A stretch of DNA of 64,000 bases, from contig NZ_MDTU01000003.1 in assembly GCF_001720395.1 (NCBI RefSeq), forward strand, positions 40,436 to 104,435, read 5' to 3'. The stretch comes from Piscirickettsia litoralis. Lineage in GTDB: Bacteria > Pseudomonadota > Gammaproteobacteria > Piscirickettsiales > Piscirickettsiaceae. Below, piece after piece: positions 33,124 to 43,600 of the stretch. The first letter of the stretch is position 1, and every line of letters begins with the position of its first letter. The position numbers and the translations under genes were made by a program. Under the pieces are notes generated by a model. It ran no database searches. It saw nothing but the letters and a program-made list of their open reading frames with translations, and was not told the DNA's origin.

Positions 33124-34152
33124 TTGAAGGTATTAGATTTATTTTGTGGTTGTGGAGGGCTCTCTTTAGGCCTTGAGCAAGCTGGCTTTGATATTGAGCT
33201 TGGTATTGACATTTGGCAAGATGCATTAACAACCTTTAAGGCGAACCATATAGACTCTGAGACACATTGTCAAGATTTGTCTGAGGTAAATTTTGATGAA
33301 GTTAGCAATCGGTATCTTCCAACTGGGGTTGATTTGATTGTTGGGGGCCCACCTTGTCAAGGCTTTTCTATATCAGGGAAAAGAGACCCAGATGACCCTC
33401 GAAATAAACTATATACAGCATTTTTAAAAGCTGTTGATCATTTTAAACCTAAGGCTTTCATTATGGAAAATGTACCTAATCTAGCTTCAATGAATCAGGG
33501 AAAAATAAGGGATACTATTGTAAAAGAGTTTGAGAGTATAGGTTACACAGTTTCTCATCGCAACTTATTAGCTTCTGATTTTGGGGTGCCGCAGAACAGA
33601 AGACGCTTTATTATGGTTGGTCTATTGGGCGGTGATCAATTTGACTTTCCTTCACCTACTCATATGAAAAATAAGATAAGCTGTGAGCAGGCTATATCTG
33701 ATTTAGTAGAATCATCAATAATGGATGGAGCTAAGTACCCACTAGAAAGTCAATCGTTGTATCAAGCTGAAATGAGAGTTGGTTCGAGTGGTGTGTTTAA
33801 TCATGAAACTACAAAACATACTGAAAAAACCGTTTCAATTATATCTTTGGTTCCAGATGGAGGTAACTACAAGGCTTTGCCTGATAGCTTGAAGGGAATC
33901 AGAAACGTCAATATAGCATGGACAAGGTATAATAGCCAAAAGCCTAGCCTAACTATAGACACTGGCCATCGCCACCACTTCCATTACAAGTTCAACAGAG
34001 TCCCTACTGTGAGAGAGTCCGCTAGGTTACAATCTTTTCCAGATAAATTCGTTTTCCTTTGTTCAAAAACAAGCCAATATAAGCAAGTAGGTAATGCTGT
34101 CCCACCCATTTTAGGAAGAGTATTGGGCGAACAGTTGAAAAAGCATTTATAG
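33124..34152 (+). CDS. DNA (cytosine-5) methyltransferase, first of two
   Basis: The 342-residue enzyme uses a TTG start (33124) with GAGAGG 8 bases upstream. Motif I is LDLFCGCGGLSLGLEQAGFD, motif IV GGPPCQGFSISG with catalytic Cys78, motif VI ENV at 115-117, motif VIII QNRRRF, and the final motif QVGNAVPP. These define a Dcm/M.HhaI-type 5mC methyltransferase that would protect one strand or site of the cognate restriction sequence. It begins a cluster with the nuclease gene (8-bp gap) and a second methyltransferase. Confidence 0.93.
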   Translation: MKVLDLFCGCGGLSLGLEQAGFDIELGIDIWQDALTTFKANHIDSETHCQDLSEVNFDEVSNRYLPTGVDLIVGGPPCQGFSISGKRDPDDPRNKLYTAFLKAVDHFKPKAFIMENVPNLASMNQGKIRDTIVKEFESIGYTVSHRNLLASDFGVPQNRRRFIMVGLLGGDQFDFPSPTHMKNKISCEQAISDLVESSIMDGAKYPLESQSLYQAEMRVGSSGVFNHETTKHTEKTVSIISLVPDGGNYKALPDSLKGIRNVNIAWTRYNSQKPSLTIDTGHRHHFHYKFNRVPTVRESARLQSFPDKFVFLCSKTSQYKQVGNAVPPILGRVLGEQLKKHL

Positions 34153-34160
34153 GGGTTGCA

Positions 34161-34679
34161 ATGTATCAGGTTCCAGAAGAGTTTCATATTAGACTTCACC
34201 ATTGTAGGCCAAGATTCAAAAACAACAGGGAAAATGTCCTTTTGTATATGGCCAGTGAGATTTGTACTATTGGGGAGTTGCCAAATGATGAGTTTTCTGA
34301 GCGCCTGAGTCAGGCAATTAAACTGTTTCCCGGGAATGCATTGAAAGCCAAGAAAACTATAGATAATTGGAGAACTGAAATAAGCGCTCTGCTTGGTCTA
34401 GTAGAATATAGTGAAGATGGTAGAAGCAAGCCAAGCAAGATGGCTTATACTTTAAATGAAGAGCAGGATTTGATCGAGTTTTTTAGGTTTTTTTGTTTTA
34501 AATTTCAATATCCTGGAGGACACCTTAAACCAGATAGGGTCCGTGAATTGATAGAAAATGGTGTAAAATTTAAGCCTGTAAAGTACATACTAAAGCTTCT
34601 TATAGAAGCTAGTAAAGCTACAAAAAAAAGTTTGGAATTTCTAAACAAGAGGCAACGCATTGTATATTTAATGATTTGA
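34161..34679 (+). CDS. N-terminal part of a frameshifted restriction endonuclease
   Basis: This 172-codon frame follows the methyltransferase by 8 bp with AGGGG upstream. From codon 154 the reading frame appears wrong. At the A8 run (34622-34629) the -1 frame continues sensibly as KKFGISKQEATHCIFNDLRV and runs without a stop into the next frame (34676-35572). The two pieces are therefore probably one gene of about 470 codons. The sequence ACA AAA AAA A places an A_AAA_AAA slippery heptamer in phase. The cause could be programmed or phase-variable slippage, a disabling mutation or a sequencing error. Confidence 0.65.
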   Translation: MYQVPEEFHIRLHHCRPRFKNNRENVLLYMASEICTIGELPNDEFSERLSQAIKLFPGNALKAKKTIDNWRTEISALLGLVEYSEDGRSKPSKMAYTLNEEQDLIEFFRFFCFKFQYPGGHLKPDRVRELIENGVKFKPVKYILKLLIEASKATKKSLEFLNKRQRIVYLMI

Positions 34680-35572
34680 GAGTAGTTAGAGATGGACGCA
34701 CAGTTTCAGAGACTATCCAGCTGATTACAGCTAACAGGGATTCTGGTTCAGAGTATGATTGCCGTGGCGATGTTGTGAGATATGCTGGCGATATTCTTGA
34801 CTATATGGAGCTAGCAAATCTTGTAGATAGAAAGCCGAATGGTAAGTACTATGCAAGAACTATAGAGCTAGAAGTTATTAATGCGATTACTACAAATGAA
34901 GAGTACTTTCCTGCATATGAAGGGCTCTATGGGAAAACCGATTTAGTAACTCAAGATATCTCGAAAACACAAATAGCTTGGTTCAAGTATGTAAACACAG
35001 GGTTAAATTCAAAGATATTCCAAACCGACATTTTTAAAATTGTGGAGCCGGAAGCTGAAGAACAAGAAGAAAGTAGCTTCATAGTCGAACTCCTTAACAG
35101 CATAAGAAGAAAGCAAGAAATTAGAAAAAAAATTAGAACTAAAGATATTGGTGATGTTGGAGAAGCAATTACTATTCAGCATGAGCAAATTAGACTAACT
35201 AATATAGAAAGACCAGATTTAGCGAAAAAAGTCAAAAAAATCCCGGAAGAATTTGCTTTGGGGTTCGATGTAGCTTCACATGAAGGAACAACAGAAAATA
35301 AACGCTGTATTGAAGTTAAAACGACGATTAGCCGAAACAAACTTAGCATTCAGCGCTTTCATATGACTCCCAACGAATGGGAAGCTGCTAACACTTTTAG
35401 AGATGCCTACTATATATATAGGTTAATGATTTCGTCAAATACCGTATCCCTCTTTATTATGCGCAATCCTGTAGGCTTGTATAAAAATGATGTTATTAAC
35501 ATGACTCCAAGGCATGGGGCTGATATCACTTATGATGAAAAAGCTGGTAATTTTGAAGAGGTTTTGCTATGA
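34676..35572 (+). CDS. Nuclease domain of the restriction endonuclease (PD-(D/E)XK, DUF3883-like)
   Basis: This is the downstream part of the split gene; as a separate frame it would need a TTG start at the previous stop. Residues about 165-230 contain DVGEAITIQHEQIRL, then FALGFDVASHEGTTENKRCI, directly followed by EVKTT. The Asp and Glu-x-Lys of these two stretches form a PD-(D/E)XK active site in a context like the DUF3883/NO VEIN C-terminal domain. The following HMTPNEWEAANTFRDAYYIY also fits. Placement between two m5C methyltransferases makes it the cleavage subunit of a type II system. Its stop overlaps the next gene by 4 bp. Confidence 0.7.
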   Translation: MRVVRDGRTVSETIQLITANRDSGSEYDCRGDVVRYAGDILDYMELANLVDRKPNGKYYARTIELEVINAITTNEEYFPAYEGLYGKTDLVTQDISKTQIAWFKYVNTGLNSKIFQTDIFKIVEPEAEEQEESSFIVELLNSIRRKQEIRKKIRTKDIGDVGEAITIQHEQIRLTNIERPDLAKKVKKIPEEFALGFDVASHEGTTENKRCIEVKTTISRNKLSIQRFHMTPNEWEAANTFRDAYYIYRLMISSNTVSLFIMRNPVGLYKNDVINMTPRHGADITYDEKAGNFEEVLL

Positions 35573-36546
35573 AAAGTCTAACAGCTGTATCCCTTTTCTC
35601 AGGTTTGGGTGGGATGGACTTAGGCTTGTTAGGTGGGTTTTATTATCTAAATAATTTTTATAAAAGAAATTTATTCAGCATAAAGTTCGCTATGGATTTT
35701 CATCTTCCAACCTGCGACATTTACAACAACAACTTCGATCATAAATGTCTGCATAAAGATGTAACTGAATTAAAAGAAAATCAGATTCCTAAACATGATA
35801 TTTTGCTAGGGGGGTTCCCATGCCAAGCATTTTCAGTTTCTGCGCAAAATCCTCCAAGACTGGGGTTTAAGGATGACAGAGGGAAATTATTCTTTGAGAT
35901 GTGTAGAATTCTTAAGCATCACAAACCTAGATTTTTTGTTGCAGAAAATGTAAAAGGCATACTTTCAGCAAATAAAAAAAGAGCATTTCCTTTAATAATT
36001 AGTGAGTTCCAAAAAGCCGGATATTACGTAAAATATGAAGTGCTTAACTCTGTAAAATTTGGTGTTCCTCAAAAAAGAGAACGTGTATTCATAGTTGGAT
36101 TCAAAAGAAAGAAAGACTATTTGAAATTCGAGTTCCCACAGGGAAACAGCTCAAGCTATGTACCAATAAAAAAGATTCTTGATGCAGAAGAAACAATTGA
36201 AGAAAAATATTATTTCAGTGAGAGAGCAGTTGAAGGATTAAAAAACACAAAGAACTATAAAATAATGAACAAAGGAAGAGCTCAATGCATTGAAGGCCCT
36301 AGCAACACAGTAAGCGCACATTTAGCTAAAGTGAGTTTGAATAGTACAGATCCTGTGTTAAAGATTGGTGGTAGATACCGAATGTATACTCCACGAGAGG
36401 TTGCAAGAATTCAGTCATTCCCTGAGTCATTTAAATTAACAGGTTCTAAGACAGTAAATTATCAAGCGCTAGGTAATGCTGTGGCTCCGGTTGTTATGTG
36501 GCATATAGCACAACAATTAGAAAAAAATTGTTTTGAATGTCGATAA
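35569..36546 (+). CDS. DNA (cytosine-5) methyltransferase, second of two
   Basis: The 325-residue enzyme has motif I VSLFSGLGGMDLGLLGGF, catalytic GGFPCQAFSV (Cys85), ENV at 126-128, and QKRERVFIVGF. It ends with YRMYTPREVARIQSFPESF and LGNAVAP. It is clearly a 5mC methyltransferase but differs from the first, so each probably modifies a different strand of a non-palindromic site. It is translationally coupled to the nuclease gene by an ATGA overlap. Confidence 0.93.
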   Translation: MKSLTAVSLFSGLGGMDLGLLGGFYYLNNFYKRNLFSIKFAMDFHLPTCDIYNNNFDHKCLHKDVTELKENQIPKHDILLGGFPCQAFSVSAQNPPRLGFKDDRGKLFFEMCRILKHHKPRFFVAENVKGILSANKKRAFPLIISEFQKAGYYVKYEVLNSVKFGVPQKRERVFIVGFKRKKDYLKFEFPQGNSSSYVPIKKILDAEETIEEKYYFSERAVEGLKNTKNYKIMNKGRAQCIEGPSNTVSAHLAKVSLNSTDPVLKIGGRYRMYTPREVARIQSFPESFKLTGSKTVNYQALGNAVAPVVMWHIAQQLEKNCFECR

Positions 36547-36640
36547 CAGCCTGAAAAAAAAGACTAATGAAATCGAATTACTAGTTTGTTAATGTAAGTT
36601 ATACCATGTTAATTCGAAGTTATATTGAGTATTTTTCAAA

Positions 36641-39600
36641 CTACATACTCCATTCGTTCATTTGTGAATGCTCGGCTGAATTAGAAGAAGTTTGATTTGT
36701 CAGTGTTAGAAATGTATTAATCATATTCATTTGAGCCTCATTCGCAGGCTGCGACTCAGTCAAACTTGGACTTGCTACTACAACCGCTAAGCATTGAGCA
36801 CGAGATATAGCAACATTCAGACGATGCTTATCAAACAAAAAGCTAAAGCCTCTTGGTGATTCATTCGCTGAGCTGGCAGCCATACTCAAGAAAACTATCG
36901 GAGCTTCTTGGCCTTGAAACTTATCAACACTACCCACTTTTGCTGCCTCTCCAAGAGCACTGCGTAACTGGTTCACTTGGTGATTATATGGTGCGACAAA
37001 GAGCATATCTTCGAGTGAAATGTTACGCTGTTTGCCATTTTTATCAGTGAAAGAGCGTCCGATTAACTCTTCTGCAAGCTGCTTGATTACAGCCACTTCT
37101 TCATCGCTTGCTTGACTATTGCCTTCATGAGTTACTGGCACATAGACAATCCCTGCTTCTTTACCCAACATCCCACTATAGCCCTCTGGCACAGCGATGA
37201 CTTGCCTGTCATTATCCGGGCTAGACTCTAACTTGCCAGCATAAATTGCATGACTGATAAACTGGTTAACCTTGGAGTGCATTCGATAAGTGATGGGCAA
37301 GAAAACTCCCATATGATCTTCAATGGTTGGGCTTTCATGCAGTAGATAATCAAGAACGGACAAGCCACTTTCTGCTGGGTGAACTCCCTGTGAAGGTTGG
37401 CCAAGCTGCATTTGATCTCCCATGAGTACAATGTTCTTTGTGGCATGACTAATCGCAATCAGATTAGCAACACAAACTTGTCCTGCTTCATCGACGAAGA
37501 GGTAATCTAATTGGTCAGCCATATCTTCTTTGGAGAAGCCCCAAGCGGTTGTTCCAATAACACAGCCTTCCTTCACGTAGTCGGTTAAGTCTTTATTCTT
37601 GATGATGCTGATGCCTGCTTCAGTTAGTTCACTGCCTGTATCTTTTGTGCAAGCGAAATGACCCTGAATCCCTTGAACAGAGCAATAATTTGCGGTGCCA
37701 ATAAGAAGGTTATTAATCGCTTTATGGCTATTAGAACAGATTCCAACTTTTAGTCCTTTCTTGACCAGCTCAGCAATAATGTGTTTCCCTGTGTATGTTT
37801 TGCCTGCGCCCGGTGGCCCCTGTATCGGCAAATAACTGTGGTCTAGACTCAAAACGGCTTGAGTAATTTGTTGTAGCCGTTCTGTCGCATCATGACTGGG
37901 AGCAATTGGCTCTCCTAGGATATGCCCTTTTATTCGAGGAACGCTACGTTTCAAAAAGTCTAATGCTGCACAAGGTGGACATTCATGACGAGCAACTCGT
38001 TTAATTTGTTTGAATAGCGCGTCAGGAATAGGCGCTGGCGGCACATGGTCATTTGGTATTAATGTGATGACTTCAGGTGGCTCTTCGGACGTTTCAACAG
38101 ATAGAACTCCATGCTCAAGTTGGCTTTCTTTTCTCAAAAGGTCAACTTGTTTGTTAAACCCACTGTCGTTTTGCTCACCATGTAGATAGTATTTAGTGGT
38201 GCCTGCTTTAAACTCTTGCTGAGTATCAAAGGAATATTCATACACCATTTTCTTTTTGCGTGGTGTTAGTTTGTAGGGGGCTGTCTGTGTGCGCTCACAA
38301 CATGCCAAGCAATCTAAATCATCAATCAACTCGACGTGGTTTAACCCTAAACGCTCAAACAGTCGCCAGAATACAGGCTTAGCCTCACGCCGGTGAAACT
38401 CAATTAACCAAGCAAGGTTATAGGTTAACTTATCTTCTGCTGACTCAGGGAAGTCGCTAGCTTGCTTTAACAATTGATCACGAAACTGTGTGCGCTCATT
38501 GATTTCTTCACTTGCTTCAGCCTCAATAACCTCGGTTCGTCCGGCATAAGCAATCCCCTTTTGTTGCTGCTGATCTCTTAGCCAGTCAACCAGTTCCTGT
38601 GTTGAGTTGCAATCATCAATATTGTAATCGCGTAGATTCTTTAAAATATCAGAGTTCTGCCATGTCTCACCATCCGGCGCACTGCGCCATTGTTCGTAAG
38701 CAACAACAGAATCCCCACCACTGCCGACCTCGGTGTCGCGTTGCTCTCGGTAAAGGTGTTCGACATTTTTGATTGAATAGCGAGGCTCGCCCAGCAACAC
38801 TCCACCTTTTACGATTTTATACAGATCGACAAAGACTTCGTTGCGTAATAATTGATCAACCTCATACTCACAGATACCATATCGGCTCATTAACTTACGG
38901 CAGGCTGCAATTTCATAGTTCGCATAATGATAGATGTGCATTCGAGGGTCTTTTTTCCAGCGTCGATACACCCACTGAATGAAAGATTGAAAAGCTGCTT
39001 TTTCTTCGGCCTCGTTATGCGCCCAGAAGTCTTTAAATTGGCGCGCTCCGTGTTCATCAAAGTAGGTACTGCCCCATAGGTACTCTAAGCCGCCTTCTGC
39101 TAGCGGATAACCCTCAATATCAAAAAATATATCCAATGGTGATGCAGGTGGTAATAGAGCTAAGCCCTGTAGTTCACCAACTTCAGGAATCATAACTTCA
39201 AACAGAGGCTTCTCTTTGCCAGCGCTGGCTTTTTGGATTGCTGCTTGGGCTTTTAGCCGTTTGAAAGCACCATGATTTAGCCCAGAAATGCTACTTAGAT
39301 CGGTATTCGCTAACTGCTGCATCGTGATAATGCCTGCTGTATTGAGCTTTTTGATCTGTGATCGTGTGATATTGGCAACTTGAGATAAGTGGTCTTGCTC
39401 AACTAGGCACTGTTTTGCATAATCTGACCATCGACCCCACGAGCTGAATAAAGCTGGGTTAGGCTGTTTGTTAGTGTCGAAATTGCTTTGGTCTTTAAGG
39501 AAGCGAGTTTTGAGTGCTTGGTAATAAAAACTGTAATCGTGAATTCTAAATGCTTTACGTTCTTGATTGCCTAAAATAACAACTGCTTCATTTGAAGAGC

Positions 39601-40066
39601 TGCCTTGAATTTGAGCAAGCATTTCAGCATAGCAAGATAATTGAATGATGAAATGTGGCTTAACTTCTTTAGCTAACTTAGTGTCTTGAATTTGATATTG
39701 GTAATTGCCAAAGTTACTTTGACCTTCTTGCTTTACTAGGAAGTCTGGGTAGCCATGAAAAGGAGGTAGTGATAACTCCGCTTGGTAGATAACATCAACG
39801 CCATTTTGCATGGCTTCAATTGTAGCTGCCTGTCTGTTATGGACATGACTCAGATCAACAACTCTTAGCCCTTGTGAGATAAAGGTTTGCAAAATAGCGT
39901 GCTCGTGCTCATCCCCTTTGGATTGTAGCATATTGCCCATTAGGTCTTCTGAATCAGGAGTTGGTGCATAGTCTGGGTATTCTTTTGCGTAACGATTCAT
40001 CCATAGAGCAAAAGGGCTTTCCATGTAAAGAGTCAGGTCAGATGGAGAGAAGGTAAAGGAATGCAT
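36641..40066 (-). CDS. RecB-like nuclease fused to superfamily 1 helicase (TM0106/Dna2-like)
   Basis: The 1141-residue protein has an N-terminal RecB/PD-(D/E)XK nuclease of the TM0106 type (PDFLVKQEG, then YQIQDTKLAKEVKPHFIIQL, then SCYAEML). A central exonuclease-like region follows (DIFFDIEGYPLAEGGLEYLW and, near 480, NIDDCNSTQELVDWL). The C-terminal Upf1/Dna2-type helicase has Walker A GPPGAGKT near residue 750, DEAGQ, and later ITYRMH and SVDKFQGQEAPIVFLS. Such fusions are frequent in defence islands. It converges on the restriction-modification cluster and lies next to the RHS operon. Confidence 0.85.
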   Translation of the reverse strand: MHSFTFSPSDLTLYMESPFALWMNRYAKEYPDYAPTPDSEDLMGNMLQSKGDEHEHAILQTFISQGLRVVDLSHVHNRQAATIEAMQNGVDVIYQAELSLPPFHGYPDFLVKQEGQSNFGNYQYQIQDTKLAKEVKPHFIIQLSCYAEMLAQIQGSSSNEAVVILGNQERKAFRIHDYSFYYQALKTRFLKDQSNFDTNKQPNPALFSSWGRWSDYAKQCLVEQDHLSQVANITRSQIKKLNTAGIITMQQLANTDLSSISGLNHGAFKRLKAQAAIQKASAGKEKPLFEVMIPEVGELQGLALLPPASPLDIFFDIEGYPLAEGGLEYLWGSTYFDEHGARQFKDFWAHNEAEEKAAFQSFIQWVYRRWKKDPRMHIYHYANYEIAACRKLMSRYGICEYEVDQLLRNEVFVDLYKIVKGGVLLGEPRYSIKNVEHLYREQRDTEVGSGGDSVVAYEQWRSAPDGETWQNSDILKNLRDYNIDDCNSTQELVDWLRDQQQQKGIAYAGRTEVIEAEASEEINERTQFRDQLLKQASDFPESAEDKLTYNLAWLIEFHRREAKPVFWRLFERLGLNHVELIDDLDCLACCERTQTAPYKLTPRKKKMVYEYSFDTQQEFKAGTTKYYLHGEQNDSGFNKQVDLLRKESQLEHGVLSVETSEEPPEVITLIPNDHVPPAPIPDALFKQIKRVARHECPPCAALDFLKRSVPRIKGHILGEPIAPSHDATERLQQITQAVLSLDHSYLPIQGPPGAGKTYTGKHIIAELVKKGLKVGICSNSHKAINNLLIGTANYCSVQGIQGHFACTKDTGSELTEAGISIIKNKDLTDYVKEGCVIGTTAWGFSKEDMADQLDYLFVDEAGQVCVANLIAISHATKNIVLMGDQMQLGQPSQGVHPAESGLSVLDYLLHESPTIEDHMGVFLPITYRMHSKVNQFISHAIYAGKLESSPDNDRQVIAVPEGYSGMLGKEAGIVYVPVTHEGNSQASDEEVAVIKQLAEELIGRSFTDKNGKQRNISLEDMLFVAPYNHQVNQLRSALGEAAKVGSVDKFQGQEAPIVFLSMAASSANESPRGFSFLFDKHRLNVAISRAQCLAVVVASPSLTESQPANEAQMNMINTFLTLTNQTSSNSAEHSQMNEWSM

Positions 40067-40088
40067 TTATCCACCTATTAAAATGATA

Positions 40089-40112
40089 AACCCACTCTAA
40101 ATTGAGTGGGTT
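40089..40112 (-). terminator. Terminator of the RHS operon
   Basis: AACCCACTC and GAGTGGGTT form a perfect 9-bp stem with a 6-base loop, 35 bp beyond the SUKH stop. In the minus-strand direction it is followed by TATCATTTT. Confidence 0.75.
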
Positions 40113-40146
40113 GCTCTAGTATTGAATATAACTCTCTTAATTAGGA

Positions 40147-40641
40147 TTACTTTTTGTTCATTAGTCCTTTTTCTATCATTTCTCTTTCAAAGTCGGGGTC
40201 AATCCACTTCTTTTTGAAAGTGACATCATTTTTACTAATAATATCATTAATATTTTCTTCATCACGAATAAGCTTCTTATCGAACTCAGTAATGTTATTT
40301 GCTATTTTTTGTAATGAGTCTGGTTCTTCAATTTCATGGTCCCAAAAAATGATTGCACCATCATGCAACCTTAGTAAAAAATAATTACCACAACCATCTT
40401 CAGCAAATGGGAGAAAGTCCTTAATGTTAAGTTCATTAGGCAGCTCCTCCTTAAACTTACTTAGCTCTATGAAATTATTAACGCTATATGTTTTCTCAAA
40501 GCTGTTAGTCTCCGGAGTTGAACCGTTGTACCGGTGTAGAAATCCAATGAAGTTTTGTGGTATTTTTAGCTTATTGCGCTCCTCAAAAGCCTTTATTTCT
40601 GTATCAGTCAAACTTTTGAAATTTTTTGCTTGTACTGCCAT
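40147..40641 (-). CDS. SUKH (SMI1/KNR4) family immunity protein
   Basis: The 164-residue soluble protein has the SUKH pattern: LTDTEIKAFEERNKLKIPQN, FIGFLHRYNGSTP, then KDFLPFAEDGCGNYFLLRLH and IIFWDHE. SUKH proteins neutralise nuclease tips of polymorphic toxins. Its ATG overlaps the stop of the RHS toxin gene by one base (TAATG), the expected toxin-immunity arrangement. It carries no signal peptide, so it would act in the cytoplasm against the WHH nuclease. Confidence 0.87.
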   Translation of the reverse strand: MAVQAKNFKSLTDTEIKAFEERNKLKIPQNFIGFLHRYNGSTPETNSFEKTYSVNNFIELSKFKEELPNELNIKDFLPFAEDGCGNYFLLRLHDGAIIFWDHEIEEPDSLQKIANNITEFDKKLIRDEENINDIISKNDVTFKKKWIDPDFEREMIEKGLMNKK

Positions 40642-43600
40642 TAATCAAAACCACCATTCTTGATAATTGCCGCTCCACCTGTGTGCCTTGCTGCCCTGTG
40701 AATGTTTTTAGGTACTAGTTGCATAGTTTCACCATCCTCAACATGGTGCCAGACATAACCTTCTGGCGTACTAGAGAGTCCTATATCCTGATTAGCTAAT
40801 CGTTCATCAGTGCTATATCTCCCAGTCAAGCCCTCAATTTGAGTCTCTGCTCTTGAGTAAGGACTAAAGTCAGGAAACCCTTGATCGTTGAATTTTACAC
40901 CAGACGGATGCGTTTGCCCAGCATACTTACTATTAATCGGATTTCTACCATTAATTTTAGGGATACATATTTGTTCTGATGAAGCGCCAGTTTCATCTGC
41001 GATGGCCGCTGGTTCTGATGAGCCTTCAAAGTACTCAATTACACTGTTAACACCCTGCTCAATTTCCTCGGCAACATATTCACCAACTTCTGCAACTATT
41101 GGTGCAGCCTCTTCAACAACGGCTGCAACAGCAGCACCTTCAACGATGCATGCATCTTCGATACAAGTTCCATGAGGGTCACTTAGATTTACAGGATTGT
41201 TAGCGACATAGGCATAATTATTCAACGAACCGCTTGCTAACCCAAGAGGGTCTGCTTGCAAATACCTTCCTAAACCTGGGATGTAATCTCGAGCGTTGTT
41301 ATAAACCAACCCTGTAACAGCATCGTCTAACTGACCAGCAAAGCGTAAAGGCTGATTAACGCTCCCTGAAGCATTGACTGAAAATGGATAAACATTGCCA
41401 TGCCATTGCGATTTATTTGCGCTGTCAACGAGATATTCAGGAGTCCCCAGCGAGTTGTTGATGAAGTAATATACTTGTCCTTGTGTGACTTCTGCTAAAG
41501 GCTCGTTATTTAAATAGATGAAGTCTGTGATTTTCCCATTATCATTAATTTCTATCAATTTCCCATTAAGGTCGTAAATATAGTAAGCCTCATTGCTGCC
41601 ATATTTTTTACTGATGCGTTGTCCTAACCCGTTATAACTGTACGAAGCTAGAGGTTTCCCGGCTTTTGATACGCTTAATAAATGCTTCTGGTCATCATAA
41701 GTGAAGGCTTCATCACCAAGTGCAGTAATGTTTCCTACAGCGTCATGAGTAACAGTCTTTGATGCAGAGTTAACTAGCTGATTATTTTTTGAGTTGTATT
41801 GATTATTTGATTGGCCTTTTGAAGATGAGGCTTCTGTGAGTCGATTACCATTAGCATCATAGGTATAGTTGATTGTTTCAAGCTGTGACTTAACACTAGT
41901 GAGGCGATCAGTTGCATCGTAACTATAGGTTTTGTTTTCTGTCGGTGTTAGATTATTCTTAAATTCAGTAATACTGCCACTTGCATCATAAATATAGCTG
42001 TCATCGCTTGAATTGTTGACTGCTTGGTGAGTGAGTTGATAATTGAGGTTGTACTCTCTCGAAAGAGTTGCCCCGTTACCCAGTTTCATTGAGTTCATTG
42101 GGCCAAAGGGTAAATACTTTATATTAGTTGCAATGGCCGTTTCGTCTAGCTTAACTGTATTGACTCGACCATCGTTATCATAGCTGAATGTAACTTTTTT
42201 TCCACTTGGATAAGTGATTGACTGAAGGCGTTGTGCAATATTGTAGTCATAATTTACTTTAAATTGCTTTTGCCCATCGGTATAAGCTTCTGAAGTTACA
42301 CTGCCCCAAGGGTTATACGTAAAAGCAACATTTGATTGGTCTGTTGCAACACTCGACAAGCGGCCTTTGCCATAAGCTCCCTGATCAAAAGTGTAATGGA
42401 TGGTTGAGTGAGGATATTTAATATTGGTCAAACGATTAAGAGCATCATAAGAGTATTGAGCTGTGATACCGTTTGCTACTGTTTCTTGTGTTAATTGCCC
42501 AGCCGCATTGTAGCTATAAGTTATCTTACCTTTATCAGGGCTATTTAACTCGATAAGGTCACCATATTTATCATAGGTATATGTTGTTTTATTCCCGTTA
42601 TAATCGGTGACGCTCGTTATATGTCCTAGAGGGTCATATGTATAGCTAACAGATTGCTTTAATGCGGTTGTGCTTTTGTCTATCTGGTTATTGGCATTGT
42701 AGGTACTAGTTGAGGTGTGCTGAAGAGCATCAATGATTGAACTAATATTACCACTGTTATCATATTGATACTTGATTGTGTTGCCATAAGCGTCAATGAT
42801 AGATGATAACCTTCCAAAGCCATCATAAGTGTATTTATTACTCTCTAATCTATTGCCAGCCTTGGTTTTGATTGTTTGCTCTATAGGCTCTCCTAGAGAG
42901 TTTAAGGTGTAAATAACCTGGTTACTTTGACTGTCTGTTTTATCTTTTAAGTGGCCCCAGTAGTTATATGTGAATTTCTTCGTTACTCCATCGGGCAAAA
43001 CGATTTCTGAAATATGATTATCATCATCATATTTATATTGTGTGGTGGCTCCATTAACCGTCACCCCCGTCAGTAAATCCATCGGGTCATAGGAATACGT
43101 TGTCTTAACACCATTGGCTCCGGTACTTTGTGTTAGATAACCACCAGCATCATAAGCATCAAACGTTGTGGTTTGTCCAAGAGAGTTGGTTATGGAGCTT
43201 AACAGCCCATTAGCGTACTTATAGTGTGTTAACTGGTCAGGTGTATTGTATGGCGCTTGTGATGTTGATACTAGTTCATTCTTATCATAGGTGTATTGCC
43301 ATACTCGTGAAGATTGTCCGTCAGTGAGGGTAACTGATAATGGTTGAGCATGCTTATCATAAGTAAACTTTTTTGTATAAAAGCCATTAATCGACACAGA
43401 TGTTGGTAAGCGAGTTGTTGTATCCCATTGATAGGAGGTTCGTAGCTCTAGTGGTGTACCCTTTGCTTCTATTTTAGAGTCGAGTAGCCCTGCATCGCTA
43501 TAGTAGTAAAAAGTTTCAGCCCCATTAGGGTATTTGATATAGGCCGGTCGCCCGTTAGCGTCATAGCCATATTTTGTTGTTATCTGTGTGCTTGAGTTAG

